Translations under genes and position numbers: made by a program
NCBI GenBank assembly: GCA_963576475.1
Contig: OY754979.1
Coordinates: 26,982,034 to 27,046,033 of the forward strand
Origin: Molanna angustata
Taxonomy: Eukaryota > Arthropoda > Insecta > Trichoptera > Molannidae
Direction of reading: 5' to 3'
DNA length: 64,000 bases
Notes under the pieces: model-generated
Told to the model about the DNA's origin: nothing
What the model saw: the letters and a program-made list of their open reading frames with translations, nothing else
The model's database searches: none
Part shown: piece after piece, positions 35,601 through 42,424 of the stretch
How the letters are laid out: each line of letters opens with the position of its first letter
Numbering within the stretch: the stretch's first letter is position 1

Positions 35601-38600
35601 CCAATGGGACAGCAAATATCAAAGCCACTCAAGGTTATTTTTAAAATCTTTTTTATATCATTTTTTAACCAATTTCAAATCTCAAAAAGTATACAAGATA
35701 TCAGAATAATATTTTGCATTGTTAAATAAGGATGTCAAAAGGAACAAATAAAAAAAAATATCAACAAAATCTGAGACCATGGGTGACACGGCTGGATGAA
35801 TTGACGTGTTTACCCTACAAAAATATACTCAGATTCTAATTAACCAATACAAAAAATACGCAGTAAAAAGCCATCAAAGACCGCATTTTATTAGTCATTG
35901 AAATCTACATCAATTTTTTTATAAAACACAAGGTTTTTGTCAAAATCCACAGTGTCAAATTACTGGATGTGTTGGTGCCAGATTAGCTAGATTGTTTTTT
36001 TTTATTATTTTTTCAAATGTTTTATTTACAAATTATAAAACATTTGAAATAGTGAAAAAGTGAACAGACATTAGTTAATAAAATAAATGATATTACAGTA
36101 TTTTCATTCTAGAAACATTAAAGTTGTTGACCGGTAGATTAACATGTGACAATGACCCAATGTTATAAATATATACCAGAGTGTCAGTGCATGTGAATGA
36201 ATCCATGCCACAGAACATGTACAAACGTAATAAAACAAACATTTTGAAAACATCTAGAAGTAAATATTTATTCGGAAATCTGGATTTTATTTTGCATGCC
36301 ACAAATAACTGCCTGCGTACATGTGAGCTAAATTTGCCGTAGCATCAAATACTACACAACAAAAATAGATTACAGAAACATATGTACCATCAGGCCATGT
36401 CCCATATGGAGTAGGCAGCGTATCACACAATTGCATTCTATGTTTAACTCACAATGATGAATTTTCTTGTAGTATGTTAGATATGAGGTATAGTATGTAA
36501 GAGGTACATGTCTTATTTGTATTTTTGCTTATTTTCTTTTAATAATTTTGTTGCGTTCGAAATATTTGTATTAATTCTTACGCAATAATACCTACTTATA
36601 AAATGTTCGCAGTGGGTTTTTATTTTTCTTAGGGCCAAGATAATAATTTACTGCTCACATTGTGTCGAAATAATTCTTTCAAAACTATAGAATGCATTTC
36701 ATTTATATTTTAAAATGTCCAACTGAATAGATCTCCTGATTTATTGCATTTCTATAGTCATGTAACAACTGCAAATCCATTAAGCATCATTCTTTCTAAA
36801 GATATAGCCAACATGTGCATCCTTCTTTGTCTTAAAATGCAACAAAAGAACATACCTAATATTTGAAACGGAAGACAACCAATTCACATTTTTTTTACGA
36901 GTCTCCAAAACGTCTAGTAATAAGATATATTGCCCGGTCGAGGCTGACTTTCTAAACACATGTTGGGTTGGTCTACGCCAGGGTATTTCATACTTAACAC
37001 GCCCCAACCAAGATTGTAATTGGTTGTTATCTCGAGGACAATAAAGGACCAACAATGGTGTCCTTAGGACAGCCTACTCGTAGTGACCAATGATCGAGGC
37101 TCTGACCACCTCCTACAAAATTCGATAGGAAGACGTTTCGAGAGTTGAAGACAGTCAGTCATGAGTCGGTAAACTGGAGTCCACCAGTGGAGTCAGTCCA
37201 CAGACAGTTCAATAGTTCTCATCACCTTTGTTCTAAAAAAAAATTAAATTCAGTTTGTGTCGCAAGTGATGGGCGGGCATCTGTGCCTCGGCAGATGGCT
37301 CCTACCTACCTAAATTACATGTTTTATATACAGCTCACAGTCAGTGTTATTTTTTTTTGTCTTAATTTTTTACAATCGTTTTTAAAAGCCGACACAATAA
37401 TTACGATGCGTCGCGACGTCAACATTCACACCACGGGCAGAGCAATCGAGCAACACAACCGGCGATACCTACTTTCGGATCCCTAGCGCGCCTCTACCTT
37501 GCATAGGTATATTTCACGGCCGCTAGACTCCTCATCCAGAGCCCAGCGACTCCTGCCTTAGAGTCCAGCGCTCCTGGACGTCCCGGCGAAGCTTACAGTG
37601 ACTGCCTCCTCGCAAGTCCAGCTTCACGGAGCCCCTGCTCCAATCCGACGTCCTCCACGATGTCAGCAACCCCTGCCTGCGAGTCTGCTGCATCCACGAC
37701 AAGCCAAAGCCGCTCGTATCTCATCGCCTCACCACAACACGAGCCAAAGCCGCTCGTATCTCATCGTCTCACCACAACACGAGCCAAAGCCGCTCGTCTC
37801 TCGCCTCAACATCCTGCCACGCGAGCCAAAGCCGCTTGCACCATCTGCCAAGCCGACGTCGCTCGACCAGCGCCTCATCTCAGCACCAAACAAAATCACT
37901 CGCCTTAACACGCACCCACTACACAAAGCACCGACGTTTCAATTTTTTTACTGCTTTCATTTTGTTGTACTTAGTTTTAAGGTTACTAACCCAATTGCTT
38001 AATTTTTTTTCAATATACATGACCCCTGGTCATATTTAAATTAACCGTTTTGTGTTTTATTCCTCCACAACTCGCACCAACAATTACAAACTGTATTGTG
38101 TAAAACAACTTAATACCCTCCTACAATTATTATTATTCTTTTCTCTTTTAAATATTTTTTCTTCTTCTTAAATATTTAAAATTAAACTATATAATAATTT
38201 TTTTTAAATTACTAAAGGGGGTGTATTAATTTTATGCTTGTACTGTTCCATTGTAAAATAAAATGTAAAATTTGTTTAATTTAAACAAGAAAAAAAAAGG
38301 ATTTTGACACCCACGTTTTAAGGAAAATTGATGAGTTTTATCCTTCTGTAAAGGTAGATATGAAGATCTATATTAATCATTTTTCCCTAAATTGTAATGA
38401 TAATTCCCTAAATTGCAAGATTTTTCATAAAATCACAAAAAAAACATTTTTAGTGGGTATCGATAAGGACAATTGAATATTCTTCTTATACAATTTTTAT
38501 TTCATCCTTGAGGTATGTTCTATCATGTTAAAGATGTCAAGTAAAGGTGTTTTCCTTTTAATTTTTCTGTAAACACTTCTTCTTCTTCTTCAATGGCGCT

Positions 38601-41600
38601 ACAGCCCATATCGAGCCTTGGCCTATGTCAGTCTTCGCCTCCAGCTTCTCCTATCTTCTGCAGCAACTCTCCAACTGCCCGGCACTTGCAGTAGTTGGGA
38701 AGCATCCCTTCCAACTTCGTCCTCCCATCGCAGCCGCGGTCTTCCAACCTTTCGTCTTCCACCTGGATGTCCACACAGAACTTTCTTTGGTAAACACTTA
38801 CTTAATCTCAATGTTGTTGCTAGGAAACAAAAATCCGATCTGTCTGCTGCGCCTCTGTGGACGCTAAGCTTTTCTTTCCAGAAAATTTATTATCTAATTT
38901 ATTATTTATAATGGAAATGGATAGATATAGGAAATTAAAGCTTGAATCCTTATTTATCTCTTAAGTAAACTTAATACTTATGTGTAGTTTATTTAAAAAT
39001 TTAAGAATTATGTTCAACTGTCTTTGGGTACCCAACCATATACCAAAGATATCATCTACATACCTTTTCCAGTAAAAAAATAAACTTTAATAATAATTTT
39101 TTTACTATTAAATATTTTAATTTCTATGAAATTCTTAAATATATCTCCGATCAAAGGACTTGTATTAGAATCCATAGAAAAAACTTTTTTTTGTTTTTAA
39201 ACAATATTATCAAATTTACAAAATTAGACTTAAAATTAAACTGAATAGGTTATTTGTCATAAGCCAAATCTTTACCAATGCCTTAGTACTAGTATTATTA
39301 TAGTTTTTGTCAAACTTCTTGACCCATTTCACAGAAGAAGGGGGCCATTTGCACATATACCATCCAAGCAAAAAGACACAAAATTGCGCTCTGCACACCC
39401 GGAAGTCTGGCTCAAGTTGTTTTACAATAATTATATTAATAATAGTTTTTACAATCTATTGTTGGTACACTGGGGAAAAGGTTAACGAAGTCAAAAGAAA
39501 CCAACAAAACATTGTTAGGGATTTCCAAGTTATTCAGGTGGTCTACAAATTCATAAAAATTTTAACATACTTTTGTTATTAGGGTGTTTCTCTGTAAACT
39601 GGGCAACTCGTTGTCTCATGCCTATATTATACAAAAAAATTTAGATTATTATATGTTTCATACTTAATTATAAAAGATAATTACCTAATCTACATATGCT
39701 CAGCATACTGCATCCATTTAATTTAACTTTAATACATGAAAAATGTGTTTATAATGCTCAAAAAACAGTCCCCTGGTGTGTCACCACACCAATTTAGTTC
39801 CTTTAGATTCAATTTATTTTAAAAATAAATTTAAGAATCAATTGATTTAATTAATTATTTGAACAATATTACATGATTTTCAATTAGACCTGGTTATTTT
39901 TTCTTAATATATGTTTATAAAGCTAAAAAAGGAAATTAAAGTTTGTCTCAGCATTTTGTGGACAGTCCCCCTGTCTATATTTCAAATTGCACACCTCGTA
40001 GTCTACAACTTAAATCATTGCGTTTATACATGTAACCATGCGCAAACAACCTGAAGTTTGCATGCTTGCCACCAAAAGCGCGTATACGCCAATTTATTTA
40101 GAGCTGCACGAGCTTCGCTCCGAGAAATCCGTGTGACAACCGGCCAGTCAACAGTCCTCTGGTAAGAATTATTTTTATCTCTTTTATATCTATTATATTT
40201 ATACAATTTAAAAAATATTTCTTGTAATGTATAAATATTCCCTATTTATAGCAAAATAACAAAACTTATTTGTATTTTGTGCTATCATCCAATGAAGTCA
40301 AATTAAACAGTCCCCTGGCAACAGTCCCCTGCACTATAAAAAGGCAGGGGACTGTTTCTGCCTCCAGGGGATGGTCTTTTAATATGTTTATCATTGTTTT
40401 ATTTATTTTATTAATATATAGAACCAACTTTTTACATTATTTTAAACAATATTTTAGTTTATATATTAATTTATATACCTTTTTAGTTCTTTTTAGATAT
40501 ACATATCTTTTGAGAATGGTGCCAAAAAGAAAAAACTTTTTAAGGAAAAGATATTACAATGGAAAAGAGAAGTCGAGTGAAAGAGATATGAGCGTAACAA
40601 AAACGACCCACAGAAAAAGGAAGAAGAGAGAAAGAACATTTAAAATATCTCAAGAAAAAAGAAAATGGAAGTAAGAAGCTAGTTAAGGATATGACTCCAC
40701 CAGAAGCAAAGAAGTAGTGGAGAGAGCATTGCAACAATTATCGCAATAAGAAAAAAGTGTCAAGAAATGCAACAAGCTCGATTCTGAGAGAAAATATGCC
40801 AGATTTGGAAGAAATTATCAGCTTTATACAATGGAAGGATTCTAAATTATAATAGTCATTAGAAATAATAAAATATTATAAAAAATACTGTTAATTTTTT
40901 GTAACTTTATTGTTCAATTATTTCATTCTTAAATTATAGAGTTTAAGAAAATATAAAAAGACTTATTTTGCTACTAAAACAACATTTTTCATTTAAATTA
41001 TCAGTCCCCTGTCAAAATCGACAGTCCCCTGTATCGATTTTTCAGAAAATGCTCAATATTTCCTAAAGTATTGGAAATATTTTTGGTTCATCTGTTATTT
41101 ATTATTAACCTAGTAGATATATATTCTTTTAATAAGATTTGTACAATATATAAGCAAAAAAGTGGCCTAGACAACTTTCTTAGAACAACTTGCCCAGTTT
41201 ACAGAGAAACACCCATTAATAGAATGAAAGTGAACACATTGAGATGGTTTGGCCACATGGGGAGAGTGAATGAGGAACGCCTAACAAAGAAAATATACAT
41301 TGCGGACAGGAATGTAATGAGAGGTCGGGGCCGCCCAAGGAAGGGATGGCATGTCCATGTGAACGGTATTTTGAAAGACGGAAATGTTAGAAGCGTGAAC
41401 AACAGACGAACATGTATAAGACGATGTATGAATGTTGATGAGGCGATGAATGTATGTCAAGATAGAAGTAAGTGATAATATATTTTTCGTAGATTCCCAG
41501 GAAAAGCTAATTATTTTTTTTGTTTTTAATCCCGGGTCCCAGGATCATATTATACCCGGAAACTGAGAAACCCTAGTTAGGTACATAAATTTTACTTATT

Positions 41601-42020
41601 GTTCTTTAAACCACTAATAAAATAATTGACTTACCGACTCTCTACATTTCCAAACATCCCATTTCCATATTGGTTGTATCCTCCGTAACCTCCATAGCCT
41701 CCTCCGTAACCAGAACCGTAACCTCCATAGCTTCCATAGCCACCGAGGCCCATTCCTCCGTAACCACCGTATCCAAAACTGGAAGAGAAACCTCCACCAT
41801 AGGGCATTCCATAACTGCTGGACATCGCACTCATACCAGGCCGCTGAGCCGCGTACGGCCGAGGAGGCAGCGCTGGAACTGTCGCCACGACACGAGACAT
41901 ACCCGGAGCCATATGCCCGGCACTGGGAGCAGAGCTGGACAAAACTCCGCTGTCCATATTCGGATTCGCCATACGGCTGTTCACTCCGGCCATTTCCCAA
42001 GGCTTGACGGGCGATGTCAT
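21641..42020 (-). CDS. Pex13: Peroxin 13, peroxisomal import docking protein (five coding exons)
   Basis: Join 42020-41635, 32778-32642, 27476-27340, 26691-26517 and 22167-21641. Intron phases are 2, 1, 0 and 1, all introns are GT-AG, and the total is 453 residues plus stop. Human PEX13 is about 400 residues. PEX13 is an integral peroxisomal membrane protein that docks the PEX5 cargo receptor with PEX14. Visible features: KPWE at residues 6-9, a family N-terminal signature; a Tyr/Gly-rich segment (residues 70-123, a dozen Tyr), the part reported to form the permeable phase of the import pore; amphipathic helices in exons 2-3; a membrane segment at 248-268 (PVLLFLGIITAAPYIILKML); an SH3 domain at 291-350 (AQYDF to GLIPANYVKLF); and a polar tail with the repeat LRPESLPxxND. 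The ATG at 42018-42020 has G at -3 and is the first Met ahead of KPWE. No stop, frameshift or lost key residue was seen. Confidence 0.95.
22242..22648 (-). mobile_element. Older Helitron, 3' part (minus)
   Basis: Begins with the Helitron 3' terminus read in reverse (CTAGTTGCATGTAACACATG) and continues collinearly with the minus copies at 53-56 kb, but with more substitutions. It is interrupted at the 5' ends of the plus-oriented copies. Its other half is at 26338-26465. Confidence 0.75.
22649..22701 (+). mobile_element. Isolated Helitron 5' terminus (53 bp)
   Basis: TCCAACTGTCGATTCGTTCA followed by the inverted GAGAATT/AATTCTC arms and ATCGACA. It is a complete 5' stem-loop with nothing behind it, directly preceding a second, full 5' terminus at 22702. 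Confidence 0.7.
22702..23379 (+). mobile_element. Helitron copy A, interrupted by copies B and C
   Basis: Starts TCCAACTGTCGATTTG and passes the (TG)n microsatellite (about 22905-22960). It breaks inside a T run at 23379, where copy B begins. The 12-base piece TTTTAACAATTT (24398-24409), between copies B and C, is the next part of copy A. Confidence 0.75.
23380..24397 (+). mobile_element. Helitron copy B, full length (1,018 bp)
   Basis: 5' end TCCAACTGTCGATTTG. 3' end CATGTGTTACATGCAACTAG, in which CATGT/ACATG form the short terminal hairpin and CTAG is the CTRR terminus. The first 13 bases recur inverted (ATCGACAGTTGGA) just before the 3' hairpin. It contains (TG)n at about 23583-23635. No Rep/helicase is encoded, so it is non-autonomous. 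Confidence 0.88.
24410..25432 (+). mobile_element. Helitron copy C, full length (1,023 bp)
   Basis: Same termini as copy B, and nearly identical along its length, including the TATGG and (CATA)n landmarks. It sits inside the copy A sequence, 12 bases after copy B. Confidence 0.88.
25440..26337 (+). mobile_element. Helitron copy D, 5'-truncated
   Basis: Begins inside the element (ACACCAACTAGAGGCCTCGC) without the 5' stem-loop, and ends with a full 3' hairpin and CTAG (26334-26337). It has more substitutions than copies B and C and a shorter TG repeat. Confidence 0.8.
26338..26465 (-). mobile_element. Older Helitron, 5' part (minus)
   Basis: Contains AATGTTTGAGAGACTCTGGA (matching internal sequence of the minus copies) and the 5' stem-loop read in reverse (CATATGTTAAGAGAAT, ATTCTCTTAAACATATCGAC). 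A large internal deletion removes the microsatellite region. It pairs with 22242-22648. Confidence 0.68.
26517..26691 (-). CDS. Pex13: Pex13 exon 4: membrane segment
   Basis: 175 bases encoding residues 221-278 and one base of codon 279. A Ser/Gly-rich linker (residues 227-247) leads into the hydrophobic segment PVLLFLGIITAAPYIILKML. The acceptor is ACTGTTAAAG and the donor ATA|GTAAGA. Intron 4, which follows, is filled with Helitrons starting 51 bases downstream of this exon. Confidence 0.92.
26912..27134. mobile_element. Foldback MITE in Pex13 intron 3
   Basis: Ends GCTCGTTTGCGAGAACGA and its complement. Inner arms share GTTAATAATGCAGAAAT and GTGTTTATCAATATT in inverted orientation. The left arm has an extra stretch of about 25 bases. 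I cannot fix a target duplication. It makes up about a third of the 648-base intron. Confidence 0.75.
27340..27476 (-). CDS. Pex13: Pex13 exon 3
   Basis: 137 bases encoding residues 175-220 (VADNFGRLRTLFTQFWSAFA, then FRGINWLLKKLLVLMG). The acceptor is TTTCACTGAAG and the donor AAG|GTAACT. Alternating aromatic and basic residues are typical of this PEX13 region. The exon is the same length as exon 2. Confidence 0.92.
27955..29775. mobile_element. hAT-type non-autonomous element carrying a satellite array
   Basis: An 8-bp direct repeat TCCTAAAG lies at 27947-27954 and 29776-29783, as expected for hAT insertions. The ends, CTGTCTTTCTCAAAGTGGG and the complement of CAGAGATTATCAAAC, share a TCAAA core typical of hAT ends. 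The left 110 bases are G-rich, with several GGGGGG runs. Without the 83-bp array the element would be about 490 bases. It lies in Pex13 intron 2. Confidence 0.8.
28121..29448. repeat. Tandem array, 16 units of 83 bp
   Basis: Units start ACCTACCTACTACTCAAYAT with an exact 83-base period (28121, 28204, ... 29366). They are almost identical. The main variable site is ATCGAATAAC versus ATCTAATAAC, which runs G G T T G T T T T T G G G T T G across units 1-16. The first unit differs at one more site (CAACAT). The sequence is not coding. Confidence 0.95.
29898..30245. repeat. Tandem array, 6 units of 58 bp, derived from SINE S1
   Basis: Units start ATTACATATAGACAATAAAT at 29898, 29956, 30014, 30072, 30130 and 30188 and are identical. 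The second half of each unit (AAGTCTACATAATGTATCAA, then CTTGTTATTGGGT) matches the S1 SINE body at 7583-7615. After the last unit the sequence continues into S1 (ATGTGTTAAAAG). Confidence 0.93.
30375..30520 (-). repeat. LINE 3' tail, family A, internally deleted
   Basis: Read on the minus strand, GTGAACATATTGAGATAG is joined straight to AAATAAGTGGCGTTCGGTTC, and CCCCGCGAGGGACATGGCGT and a GTATG repeat follow. About 200 bases of the normal family A tail are missing at the join near 30450. Confidence 0.68.
30540..30765 (+). repeat. LINE D 3' end
   Basis: T-rich 3' UTR followed by GGTTGGAAGAAATTGCCACT, AGGTAATAAGCCCGCC and an AATAAATAAATGAATAAA tail, collinear with 17095-17190. Confidence 0.7.
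30770..31450. other. AT-rich intron 2 sequence, nothing recognised
   Basis: No repeat boundary, array or exon-like frame detected. Confidence 0.45.
31455..31640 (+). repeat. LINE tail fragment, family F
   Basis: GAACAGCAGAGTATAGAGCC, then GGAAGAGCCGACCCCAATAG, matches the end blocks at 3470-3510 and 17205-17260. No coding frame survives on the plus strand. Confidence 0.5.
31716..32560 (+). repeat. SINE S1 split by a TIR element
   Basis: The head and body start (TTGTGGCTCAATTAATTAGA, then TTTTCAGTCTAGATCTGAGA) run to 31833, and the SINE resumes at 32483 (CCTATAAGTCTCAAGAATGT, then GGCAACTTGTTATAAGGTGC). With the insert removed it is collinear with 7453-7665. Confidence 0.82.
31834..32482. 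mobile_element. 649-bp TIR element inserted in SINE S1
   Basis: Ends CAAATGCACAGTCCTAGG and the complement of CGAATGCAGAGTCCTA. Both continue as CCTAAATRCTAA. The flanking GACC (31830-31833 and 32483-32486) suggests a 4-bp target duplication. A 93-codon minus-strand frame (32072-32353) has no recognisable transposase motif. The superfamily is not assigned. Confidence 0.8.
32642..32778 (-). CDS. Pex13: Pex13 exon 2
   Basis: 137 bases encoding residues 129-175 (RFIQMAEESSRPAFQSIESL and onward). The acceptor is CTTTTGCAG and the donor G|GTAAGA. The segment is rich in small hydrophobic residues and contains the conserved FQSIES-type motif followed by FMAITSSFRA, the luminal/membrane-associated helical region of PEX13. 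Confidence 0.92.
32945..33150 (-). repeat. Dispersed repeat R1, minus copy
   Basis: The reverse complement runs through CAATGTTGGGG, CGTCACACCTAACAAGG, GAATGGATGGTGAACCTCAT and CTTACGGGACACTCGAAAAC, as in the R1 copies at 6975 and 49093. Confidence 0.7.
33160..34055. other. AT-rich intron 1 sequence with one inverted partner
   Basis: About 70 bases at 33450-33520 (AAATAAGACATGTACCTCTT) recur in reverse complement at 36477-36550. That is probably two oppositely oriented copies of a retroposon end. Nothing else was recognised. Confidence 0.5.
34060..34320 (+). pseudogene. LINE ORF2 tail, family F
   Basis: GAGACTCCGCTGGTTAGGAC encodes LRWLGHV, followed by a frame-broken GRPKLRWMDGVERDLQITGV block and CTTGAGGAGGCCAAGGCC before the end GTGGAGCTACTGAT. 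5'-truncated. Confidence 0.72.
34840..34975 (+). repeat. LINE 3' region, family A, strongly decayed
   Basis: TAGTTTGACCATATAAAAAT, GAATGATGAATGTTTGAAG and AAATGGTACAACCATATAAT parallel the family A coding end with many substitutions. Confidence 0.45.
35193..35815. mobile_element. 623-bp long-TIR element in Pex13 intron 1
   Basis: The arms of about 170 bases are inverted: GTCAAATCATCCAGCCTTGT and the complement of GTCAATTCATCCAGCCGTGT, then CCATGGTATCAGATTTTGTT and its relative. The outer ends are GGGTCATTACACG and the complement of GGGTAAACACG, each next to TACA (35189-35192 and 35816-35819). No transposase was seen. The superfamily is not assigned. Confidence 0.8.
36375..36440 (-). repeat. 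LINE family A tail scrap
   Basis: ACCATCAGGCCATGTCCCAT, then GGAGTAGGCAGCG, is the reversed family A terminus. Only about 60 bases remain. Confidence 0.45.
36961..38082 (+). mobile_element. Candidate solo LTR (weak)
   Basis: Begins TGTTGGGTTGG and ends GCACCAACA, so the ends are the inverted hexamers TGTTGG/CCAACA within TG...CA, as in LTRs. It contains AATAAA near 37040 and a GC-rich block of about 400 bases (37430-37900) quite unlike its surroundings. The flanks (AAACACA and ATTACAA) show no clear target duplication, which weakens the call. Confidence 0.35.
37701..37850. repeat. Short tandem repeat, about four 40-bp units
   Basis: GAGCCAAAGCCGCTCGTATC begins units at 37701, 37741 and 37781, and again (diverged) near 37823. 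It lies inside the GC-rich block. An open frame through it has Pro/Ala/Ser-rich low-complexity sequence and no domain. Confidence 0.8.
38590..38805 (-). pseudogene. LINE ORF2 tail, family F, minus strand
   Basis: The minus strand encodes GGRRKVGRPRLRWEDEVGRD, then SWRVAAEDRRSWRRRL, ending close to GGCTGTAGCGCCATTGAAGA. This is the standard RTE-like C-terminal tail (GRP.LRW.D.V..D, then W...A.DR..WR). No RT core. Confidence 0.75.
38990..39585 (-). pseudogene. Penelope-like reverse transcriptase remnant
   Basis: On the minus strand near 39030-39075 the sequence reads WKRYVDDIFGIWLGTQRQLN. The RYVDD-I-F form of the RT active site is the Penelope-like one. Just upstream (39110-39180), in another frame, is a SMDSNTSPLIGDIFKNFIE stretch, matching the SMGSPLSP.(L/I)ADIF motif that precedes it in that family. 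Frameshifts separate them. The GIY-YIG domain was not found. The next element begins at 39582. Confidence 0.68.
39582..41214 (+). mobile_element. 1.6-kb TIR element with repeated CAGTCCCCTG motif
   Basis: Termini GGGTGTTTCTCTGTAAACTG and its exact complement at the right, continuing as GGGCAA. The flanking ATTA (39578-39581 and 41215-41218) fits a short target duplication. The right flank continues as a LINE A tail (AATAGAATGAAAGTGAACAC). Inside, CAGTCCCCTG or a one-base variant recurs about eight times (near 39768, 39962, 40132, 40309, 40325, inverted near 40345, 41004 and 41022). A Lys/Arg-rich frame at about 40518-40674 (VPKRKNFLRKRYYNGKEKSS) could be a transposase scrap. No DDE motif was seen. 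Confidence 0.82.
41219..41475 (+). pseudogene. LINE ORF2 C-terminus, family A, in Pex13 intron 1
   Basis: Frame with VNTLRWFGHMGRVNEERLTK, RGRGRPRKGWHVHVNGILKD and NVRSVNNRRTCIRRCMNVDE, ending before the usual tail. It lies about 160 bases from Pex13 exon 1. The TIR element at 39582-41214 interrupts its 5' side. Confidence 0.75.
41635..42020 (-). CDS. Pex13: Pex13 exon 1: N-terminus and Tyr/Gly-rich domain
   Basis: Encodes residues 1-128 and two bases of codon 129. KPWE lies near the start, a Pro-rich stretch (VPALPPRPYAAQRPG) follows at 48-62, and YGGYGG-type repeats run from residue 70 to the exon end. The donor is G|GTAAGT. Local GC is far above the surrounding sequence because of the Gly codons. 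The 5' UTR extends upstream for an unknown distance. Confidence 0.93.
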
Positions 42021-42420
42021 CACACTAAAGTCGCACCAATATCGGCTCAAGGAAAATACACGGTCATTTCAAATGTCCTGCGTCACAGAAATACTTGATC
42101 GCGAATTAAATAATAACAAATTTATGGAGGAAAATCTATAGCCGTTCTCGAACACCGTAAAATGTCACACGATTGAAAACGATCAATGTATTTGTTTTCT
42201 TTATTGCAATCAAGATTTATGTATTTTTTTTGCACAATATGAACATTCGCACAACTTACCACGACGAATAATAATGCAGACAGTACTAAACTAGTAAACT
42301 ACTAAAATATAATCTGTGCTAAAGTCCAGCGAAGTCGTTGATTACATTTTTTTGACAGTATTTTTATGAAGTAAATTGTCTATGCTCGCTTATAAATGTT
42401 GTCATAATTGAAATATACAG
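42021..42420 (-). promoter_or_regulatory. Pex13 5' UTR and presumed promoter region
   Basis: The sequence upstream of the ATG has several CG dinucleotides (GCGATC, GACGCAGG) against an otherwise CG-poor background, and no repeat is seen up to about 42415. I cannot point to a TATA box or initiator, so the transcription start is not placed. Confidence 0.4.
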
Positions 42421-42424
42421 GGCC

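Noticed and set aside
37598..38002. A Pro/Ala/Ser-rich coding gene in the GC-rich block
   Set aside because: Open in more than one frame, built on a 40-bp tandem repeat, no domain and no splice or start context. More likely non-coding or LTR sequence.
42021..42050. A longer Pex13 N-terminus starting upstream of the ATG at 42018-42020
   Set aside because: The upstream extension has no ATG in frame. The KPWE signature sits the expected few residues after the chosen start.
41614..42098. Other long frames over Pex13 exon 1 on both strands
   Set aside because: They are shadows of the GC-rich Gly/Tyr codons. Only one frame gives the PEX13 sequence and joins exon 2.
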